A program made the translations under genes and the position numbers. This document shows positions 21,708 to 26,191 of a stretch of DNA of 26,191 bases, piece after piece. The notes beneath the pieces are model-generated. The model was not told the DNA's origin. It did not search any database and worked only from the letters and a program-made list of their open reading frames with translations. Source of the DNA: an uncultured Bacteroidales bacterium (GTDB lineage: Bacteria > Bacteroidota > Bacteroidia > Bacteroidales > F082). Where the stretch lies: NCBI GenBank assembly GCA_937896895.1, contig CALBNV010000033.1, positions 1-26,191 on the forward strand, in the 5' to 3' direction. Position 1 is the first letter of the stretch, and every line of letters begins with the position of its first letter.

Positions 21708-23366
21708 ATGAAAAACCTCCTCGCCATATTGTCGGCCCTGATGCTCGCCGTCACCGCGATGTCCTGCTCTCACGGCAGAAGCGACCGCGCGGCAGACACG
21801 CTCTACCGCGTGGAATGTTTCTATCAAATGTACCCCGACAGCGCGTTGCGGATCCTCGACACATTAGATGTTGACGCGCTTTCGGCGAAGGAAAGGGCGC
21901 ATTACTGCCTCCTCAAGGCGGGCGTGAGAGACATGATGTGGCGAAACGACGCGGAGACGGACTCGCTTTTGCAGGAAGCCTTCGACTATCTCATCGGTGG
22001 CCGCGACAAGTACTATGAAGCCATGGCTTATATGGCGCTGGCGAGGCAATATGGCTTGAACGGCGAGGGGATTCAGACCATCCTCGACTGCCGCCTGAAA
22101 GCCCTGCAAAGCATCGGGCAGTGCCGGCATGTGGATGAACGGCTGATCCGTTTCTCACCCGTCCCGACCGACGAACAGAATGAGATCGACCGCATGAGAT
22201 ACGCCATCCACCAACGCATAGGCATGTCGTACGCCGCATCGGGTTATTACAGGGAAGGCATCGGGCATCTGAAGCAAGCCGACAGCTATTACGCCGAAAA
22301 GGAAAATTTCAGATGCAGACTCATCACCGCATTCCCGTTGGGAATGTCGTATCTGGCTGTCAATGAATACGACAGCTGCCTGATGTATTATCAGGTCGGG
22401 CTGCGTTCCGCCGAAGCAATCGGCGACACCGTCGAGGCTTCATATTTCCATAATGCGCTGGCCACATATTATCTCTATTGCTATGAGACACAGCATTATG
22501 AAGATGAAGAAGACGGGATGGCGCTGATCCGCCGTGCGGTTGATGAATGTCATTTGGGCTTGGAGGACCTGCGTCACATCGATGAGAAGCTCTCGCGTGT
22601 CTATCGCTGCGAGCTGCTTGAAGACCTGACGCAAGCCCATTTCAACCTGCGGCAATACGACTCCTGTGTCTGTTACGCCCGGATGGCGGAGGAGATGAGA
22701 GATGAATCAAAAAACAGCGGCCTTTTGGACAAATATCTGTACAAGTCATACAAAGCCCTTGGCGATGAGGCGAATGCAGCCGTCTATGCTGAAAGGCTGG
22801 TGGGAAACGTTTCCCGTGACGGCGTCGAGCAGAAGGCCGTGGCCGAGGTGAAGGCCGAATACGACAAGCAGCTGGAGATGCAGCGCATGGAAAGCGAGCA
22901 CAAGTTGAGACGTTACCGCCTTTATCTCTGCATCGCATTGCTTGCCGTCGCGCTGATGGCTTTGCTCTGGACGGCGTTCCGCTATCGCAAGAACAAGGAA
23001 TTGGAGACGCTGAAGCTCCGTGACGCGCAGCACCGGCTGCAATCGGAGCTGGAGAAGACCTCGCGGCATCAAAAGGAGATGCTGCGGCAGCGGGTCATGG
23101 CGATGTATCAGGCGGGAGGCGGCGACAGGCTGCGGCGTATCATGGATGAGTTCGGCGACGCCTATCCGTCGGCCGCGGAGAATATCCGTCGTGTCTGCCC
23201 GAATCTCAACGACACCGAACGCCGCATCGTCATACTTTCGTTCCTCGGCTTCCGTGCGAAAGAGGTGGCCGACCTGCTGGGGCTGAAGGAAAACACGGTG
23301 ACGCAATACCGCTCAAACATCAAGAAAAAAGCCGACGCCGACATCGTCTCCACCTTTATTGGGTGA
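21708..23366 (+). CDS. Membrane-spanning TPR protein with LuxR-type HTH (regulator 2)
   Basis: The 552-residue protein has the same plan as regulator 1: lipoprotein-like signal (AMSC, C20), TPR-type helices in the periplasm (about 33-360, for example YPDSALRIL at 42-50), a basic/coiled linker, one membrane helix at about 404-424, a cytoplasmic coiled coil (about 428-468), and a LuxR-type HTH at about 500-545 (LNDTERRIVILSFLGF, then AKEVADLLGLKENTVTQYR). The HTH is much closer to the canonical LuxR pattern than that of regulator 1. The first nine residues and their codons are identical to regulator 1, while the rest shows little obvious similarity. By position it may control the following lipoprotein and the type IX-secreted gene. 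No phosphoacceptor receiver domain is visible, so signalling is probably one-component. Confidence 0.88.
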   Translation: MKNLLAILSALMLAVTAMSCSHGRSDRAADTLYRVECFYQMYPDSALRILDTLDVDALSAKERAHYCLLKAGVRDMMWRNDAETDSLLQEAFDYLIGGRDKYYEAMAYMALARQYGLNGEGIQTILDCRLKALQSIGQCRHVDERLIRFSPVPTDEQNEIDRMRYAIHQRIGMSYAASGYYREGIGHLKQADSYYAEKENFRCRLITAFPLGMSYLAVNEYDSCLMYYQVGLRSAEAIGDTVEASYFHNALATYYLYCYETQHYEDEEDGMALIRRAVDECHLGLEDLRHIDEKLSRVYRCELLEDLTQAHFNLRQYDSCVCYARMAEEMRDESKNSGLLDKYLYKSYKALGDEANAAVYAERLVGNVSRDGVEQKAVAEVKAEYDKQLEMQRMESEHKLRRYRLYLCIALLAVALMALLWTAFRYRKNKELETLKLRDAQHRLQSELEKTSRHQKEMLRQRVMAMYQAGGGDRLRRIMDEFGDAYPSAAENIRRVCPNLNDTERRIVILSFLGFRAKEVADLLGLKENTVTQYRSNIKKKADADIVSTFIG

Positions 23367-23482
23367 CAAAAACCTATATTCTTTATTTTATAAAATATTG
23401 TTTTTCAGTTGTTTGCGCTTTTCGTAAAGCGTAAAAACCTATATTATGGCCTTATGTCGGGCATTCCGGCGTTTTTTTGTCA
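23367..23482 (+). promoter_or_regulatory. Repeat-rich upstream region of the unknown lipoprotein
   Basis: The 13-mer AAAAACCTATATT occurs twice, exactly, at 23368-23380 and 23433-23445 (65 bp apart, about six helical turns). Between the copies lie a perfect 14-bp palindrome TATTTTATAAAATA (23384-23397) and a hairpin CGCTTT/AAAGCG (23416-23421 with 23426-23431, loop TCGT). The second 13-mer is 37 bp before the -7 box, a good activator position. The set looks like a regulator target region; the adjacent HTH protein is the obvious candidate. Confidence 0.5.
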
Positions 23483-23490
23483 TAACTTTG
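23483..23490 (+). promoter_or_regulatory. -7 box of the unknown lipoprotein gene
   Basis: TAACTTTG is an exact TAnnTTTG match. It predicts a leader of about 80 nt, which would contain the imperfect duplication at 23521-23578. Confidence 0.6.
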
Positions 23491-23520
23491 GTGGAAAAAA
23501 ATAAATAAGGAAACAGAATT

Positions 23521-23578
23521 TTTCAATTCATAAATAATTTAAACACAATTTCAATTCACAAAAAAAATTTTAAACAAA
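23521..23578 (+). repeat. Imperfect duplication in the lipoprotein 5' leader
   Basis: Two units start with TTTCAATTCA (23521 and 23549) and end in TTTAAACA followed by A/C-rich bases; the second unit is about 2 bases longer. The duplicate ends exactly at the base before ATG 23579. Confidence 0.65.
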
Positions 23579-24622
23579 ATGAAAAAAGTATTATTTTCGG
23601 CGGCCATGTTCGCCACAATCGCAGGCGTGATGCTTATGACATCATGCAAGAAACAACAGGACACAATTGTAAAAAAAGATGCAGCACCATTCGAGCAGGG
23701 CGTTTCGGGAAGCGAGCAGAAAATCATTGACTTCATCGACTCGTATTCGGCGTTCAAGAAAGGCGCGAAGGTCGAAGGTGAGTCTGTAAGCCTTGAAGAA
23801 GCCCGCTGGCAGTGGGAGACGACGTTCAACTACTGCTATGGGTTCACGCAAAGCCATCTTCTGAACATGAGAGCGGACACCGTGTCCGTCAGCGTGCCGG
23901 AGGCGGACGGCGAAGGCAACATCTCCTACAGTGACCTGCTTGGTACATACGGGGCGATTATTGATGCAGTGCGCAAGGCGTACGCAAATATCGATATGGA
24001 TGCGAAGACGCTTCAATTTGTCATGATGGATGTCGAAGACAGCAGCAGGGACGCCATGAATGTACGGGTAATCTTGAATACCGGAAGCGATGTCGTTGAC
24101 GGCGTTGACACCGTCTATACGGGGCCTTGGTACGGTGTCCCATTTGTATATGGCGAATGCTATCCATGGGGGTTGGCCGGGCCATTTTCGACGATGGACA
24201 ACGCCGCCCACCAGTTGCAGAACAAAATAGAAATATACGACGCAAACCATTCATACTATTATGTCCCTTGCCCGAATTGCTACACATACATTGAAAACAT
24301 TAATAGTGTGGTCAACCTTTCTGGTCAAAATGACAATAATTTGTTCTATATTCAATGTGAAACAGGAAATGAACTTTCAAATTATCAAATTTGTTGGACA
24401 GACTTAAACAGATATTATGCTTATTATATTCAATTAGGCCATTATGAAAATATGCCAACTAATTTATATAATCAAGATTGGTATTACCGAACTATAGTTA
24501 AACCTTATAATCACAAATACACAGGTTGGCATAATGTGCAAGTTCTCAATTGTACACGTCATTGGAGACACAATGATGAATATCCTATCACAATTGATCC
24601 AGAAGAATTGACGGACGAATAA
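23579..24622 (+). CDS. Lipoprotein of unknown function
   Basis: I do not recognise this 347-residue protein. It starts with a lipoprotein signal ending MTSC (C23) followed by KK, so it is anchored in a membrane facing the periplasm or surface. Residues 24-170 are mixed and acidic. The C-terminal part (about 225-345) is rich in Tyr, Asn, Trp and Cys, with a PCPNC motif at about 232-236 that could bind metal or form a disulfide. The last 330 bases (from about 24290) are strikingly AT-rich with AAT/TAT/TTT codons, whereas the first two thirds are GC-richer, suggesting a mosaic gene. It lies downstream of regulator 2 and upstream of a type IX-secreted protein. Confidence 0.8.
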   Translation: MKKVLFSAAMFATIAGVMLMTSCKKQQDTIVKKDAAPFEQGVSGSEQKIIDFIDSYSAFKKGAKVEGESVSLEEARWQWETTFNYCYGFTQSHLLNMRADTVSVSVPEADGEGNISYSDLLGTYGAIIDAVRKAYANIDMDAKTLQFVMMDVEDSSRDAMNVRVILNTGSDVVDGVDTVYTGPWYGVPFVYGECYPWGLAGPFSTMDNAAHQLQNKIEIYDANHSYYYVPCPNCYTYIENINSVVNLSGQNDNNLFYIQCETGNELSNYQICWTDLNRYYAYYIQLGHYENMPTNLYNQDWYYRTIVKPYNHKYTGWHNVQVLNCTRHWRHNDEYPITIDPEELTDE

Positions 24623-24631
24623 TGTCATACT

Positions 24632-24674
24632 AATAATGTGGGTGGCTGAATAATTATTTTCAGCCACCATTATT
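24632..24674 (+). terminator. Hairpin between the lipoprotein and the secreted protein
   Basis: GGTGGCTGAA (24641-24650) pairs perfectly with TTCAGCCACC (24659-24668) around an 8-base AT loop; AATAAT (24632-24637) and ATTATT (24669-24674) can extend the stem past a GTG bulge. No T-run follows, so it may be a weak terminator or an mRNA-stabilising hairpin within an operon. The next ATG is 22 bases beyond and has no clear -7 box of its own, which favours readthrough. Confidence 0.6.
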
Positions 24675-24696
24675 AAACGAGTATAAAATTATTAAC

Positions 24697-26191
24697 ATGA
24701 AAAAAGTAATATTAATTTTTTTGTTTTTTGAAATTATCTTTCATAATGCTGTCATGGCGCAGGAAGTGGAGGAATTCGCTTCAATAGACACGTTGGAATA
24801 TTTTGGCAAACTGTTTTATCATAATAATGACGAACTTCTTGTAAGTGCCGAAAACAGCGACTATTATTGGTTACTGAAATATGACAACAACGGTGAAATC
24901 ATCGACAGCGAACTTATTTGCGAAAAGAACAATAATTTCGCACAGTTAGAACGGCATCCTGATGGTTCGGCATGGATGTTCAGATTGAATTACAGCAATG
25001 ATACCGTCACCTTACAAGGTGCGCACATTGGAGAGGATCTGTCGCTCGAATACATTGATTTTGAATGGTATGAGACAGGCGTAGAAAATTTTGACAGGTC
25101 AGAATGGCACTGGATTCTGAACAAAGACAACACCATTTTCTTCGCACATAATGTTGACAGCCTGTTTTACAAACAAGACAGTGGCGAGCCTTATCATATT
25201 CCGCTGTCATACGGTGGAATGAGAATAAGTAAATTTGGAGAGGACGGCAGTTTCCTCAAGGAAATTGTTCTGAAAGACATACTTCATTCCGGTTTCTTAT
25301 ATGAAATGATTCCGACTCCCGACACACTCGGTTTCCGTTTGATACTGATGGCATCTAACGCCACTACCGCAGGTGTGAAAAATAAATGCGTGACATACGA
25401 CTCTGAAATGGATACCGTATCGATAAAGGCGAATGTTGATGAGCTGTCGTACCCGCACCTTTGCAGTCTTCAGATGTCATATTTTTGTACGAATCCGTAC
25501 AACGGTAAGACATATTCCATAAATGATGAAACATTCCCTGCATACAACAATATTCCTGCACATGAGGCAGACATAATGATGGGAATGTGGGACGAGGACT
25601 TCAACCAAAAGGCTTATACATACGGGCTTATAACTCCAACAAGCAGTGCTGGTGGATATGAAAATTCCATTGTATTCGATGAGAATGGCGGAGTGTATAT
25701 GATTGGAGGTATGGATAAAGTGGGATTTTGTGTGTACAATCTGTATATTGTCTATCTTGATGAAAATTTGAATAAATTAAAAGAGATTTATTACAAAGAC
25801 GATTTTTTGGCGACAGATTTCAGGTGCGGTTTATGTTATAGTCCTGATGACGCTCTTGTATTCAATTGTCACACGTTTGATCCAAAAACTCAGGAGATGA
25901 AATATTATTTGTATAGAGTTCCGCACGAGGCCTTCCTCGGCATCGACGAGGCACACGACGCGGGTTTTGCCGTCGCCGTCGCCTACCCGAACCCGGGCGG
26001 CAGCACCTTGAACATCAGGACCGCGCTCACCGGCTCGCACGTGGAGCTTTACGACACTGGCGGGAGGCTTGTCTGTATGCAGGAAATCACCGATGCCGTA
26101 ACCTCAATAAATACCGAGAAATTGCCATCTGGGGTCTATGTCTGGAAAGTGATCAAGGACGGCAGCGAGGCCGAGAGCGGGAAGTGGGTGA
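24697..26191 (+). CDS. Type IX-secreted protein with C-terminal sorting domain (right end cut)
   Basis: An open frame from ATG 24697 reaches the window edge with no stop: 498 residues are visible. A signal peptide at 1-21 (ends VMA, oddly with a Glu at 12) is followed by a long beta-rich body with repeated N-D-G/D-N-N-type turns, reminiscent of a propeller but not assignable. The end is a type A T9SS sorting domain: AYPNPGGSTLNIR from residue 429, VELYDTGGRLV, then LPSGVYVWKVIKDG and GKWV. Such domains normally end one or two residues later, so very little is missing. The product should be exported by T9SS and attached to the surface or released. The sorting-domain DNA is sharply GC-richer than the body. 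Confidence 0.88.
   Translation, partial: MKKVILIFLFFEIIFHNAVMAQEVEEFASIDTLEYFGKLFYHNNDELLVSAENSDYYWLLKYDNNGEIIDSELICEKNNNFAQLERHPDGSAWMFRLNYSNDTVTLQGAHIGEDLSLEYIDFEWYETGVENFDRSEWHWILNKDNTIFFAHNVDSLFYKQDSGEPYHIPLSYGGMRISKFGEDGSFLKEIVLKDILHSGFLYEMIPTPDTLGFRLILMASNATTAGVKNKCVTYDSEMDTVSIKANVDELSYPHLCSLQMSYFCTNPYNGKTYSINDETFPAYNNIPAHEADIMMGMWDEDFNQKAYTYGLITPTSSAGGYENSIVFDENGGVYMIGGMDKVGFCVYNLYIVYLDENLNKLKEIYYKDDFLATDFRCGLCYSPDDALVFNCHTFDPKTQEMKYYLYRVPHEAFLGIDEAHDAGFAVAVAYPNPGGSTLNIRTALTGSHVELYDTGGRLVCMQEITDAVTSINTEKLPSGVYVWKVIKDGSEAESGKWV

Noticed and set aside
22746..23306. 186-codon minus-strand open frame inside regulator 2
   Set aside because: Antisense to a clear LuxR-type gene; composition (Arg, His, Leu) typical of a shadow frame in GC-rich DNA.
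23642..24250. 202-codon minus-strand open frame inside the unknown lipoprotein gene
   Set aside because: The plus-strand frame has a lipoprotein signal, a promoter and a proper start; the minus frame has none of these.

Overview
The window suggests a Bacteroidota chromosome, most likely a Bacteroidales relative that I cannot name to genus. The grounds are: a C-terminal type IX secretion sorting domain on the last protein; a GLPGLI-family protein paired with a carboxypeptidase-regulatory/TonB-receptor-like outer-membrane protein; SC-type lipoprotein signals; a purH-mreB-mreC-mreD gene order; and repeated matches to the Bacteroidota -7 promoter box TAnnTTTG just upstream of start codons. I see no rRNA, tRNA, CRISPR array, complete insertion sequence or phage gene. 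The calls were made by reading; no database search was run.

Layout. 1-1775: a short intergenic stretch with a rho-independent terminator, then a DUF4143-type AAA ATPase whose promoter and start codon lie in a three-unit 34-bp tandem repeat. 1855-6715 (minus strand): purH, mreB, mreC, mreD and a TlpA-like periplasmic thioredoxin lipoprotein, tightly packed or overlapping, ending at a terminator shared with the ATPase gene. This is purine synthesis plus cell-shape machinery. 6947-8722 (plus): recJ, divergent from purH. 8836-12213 (minus): a LysE-type exporter with a long charged cytoplasmic loop, and a large secreted lamin-tail-domain protein. 12241-16134 (plus): asd, ribF and a C69-family peptidase, ribF and the peptidase overlapping by 4 bp; a symmetric promoter palindrome sits between asd and the divergent lamin-tail gene, and a strong terminator closes the run.

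16276-26191 (all plus) is the accessory and most interesting part: a membrane-spanning TPR/HTH regulator; an overlapping GLPGLI plus TonB-receptor-like pair; a second TPR/HTH regulator; an unknown lipoprotein; and a type IX-secreted protein that runs off the right edge. The two regulators share an identical 39-bp block covering promoter, start codon and the first codons although their protein bodies have diverged strongly. Each is followed by genes for exported proteins. I infer two parallel modules in which a periplasmic TPR sensor passes a signal through one membrane helix to a cytoplasmic DNA-binding domain controlling the adjacent surface proteins.

Several genes carry imperfect tandem duplications of about 30 bp immediately before or across the start codon (ATPase, asd, the unknown lipoprotein). 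Two genes have a -7 box so close to the ATG that their mRNAs may be leaderless or nearly so.
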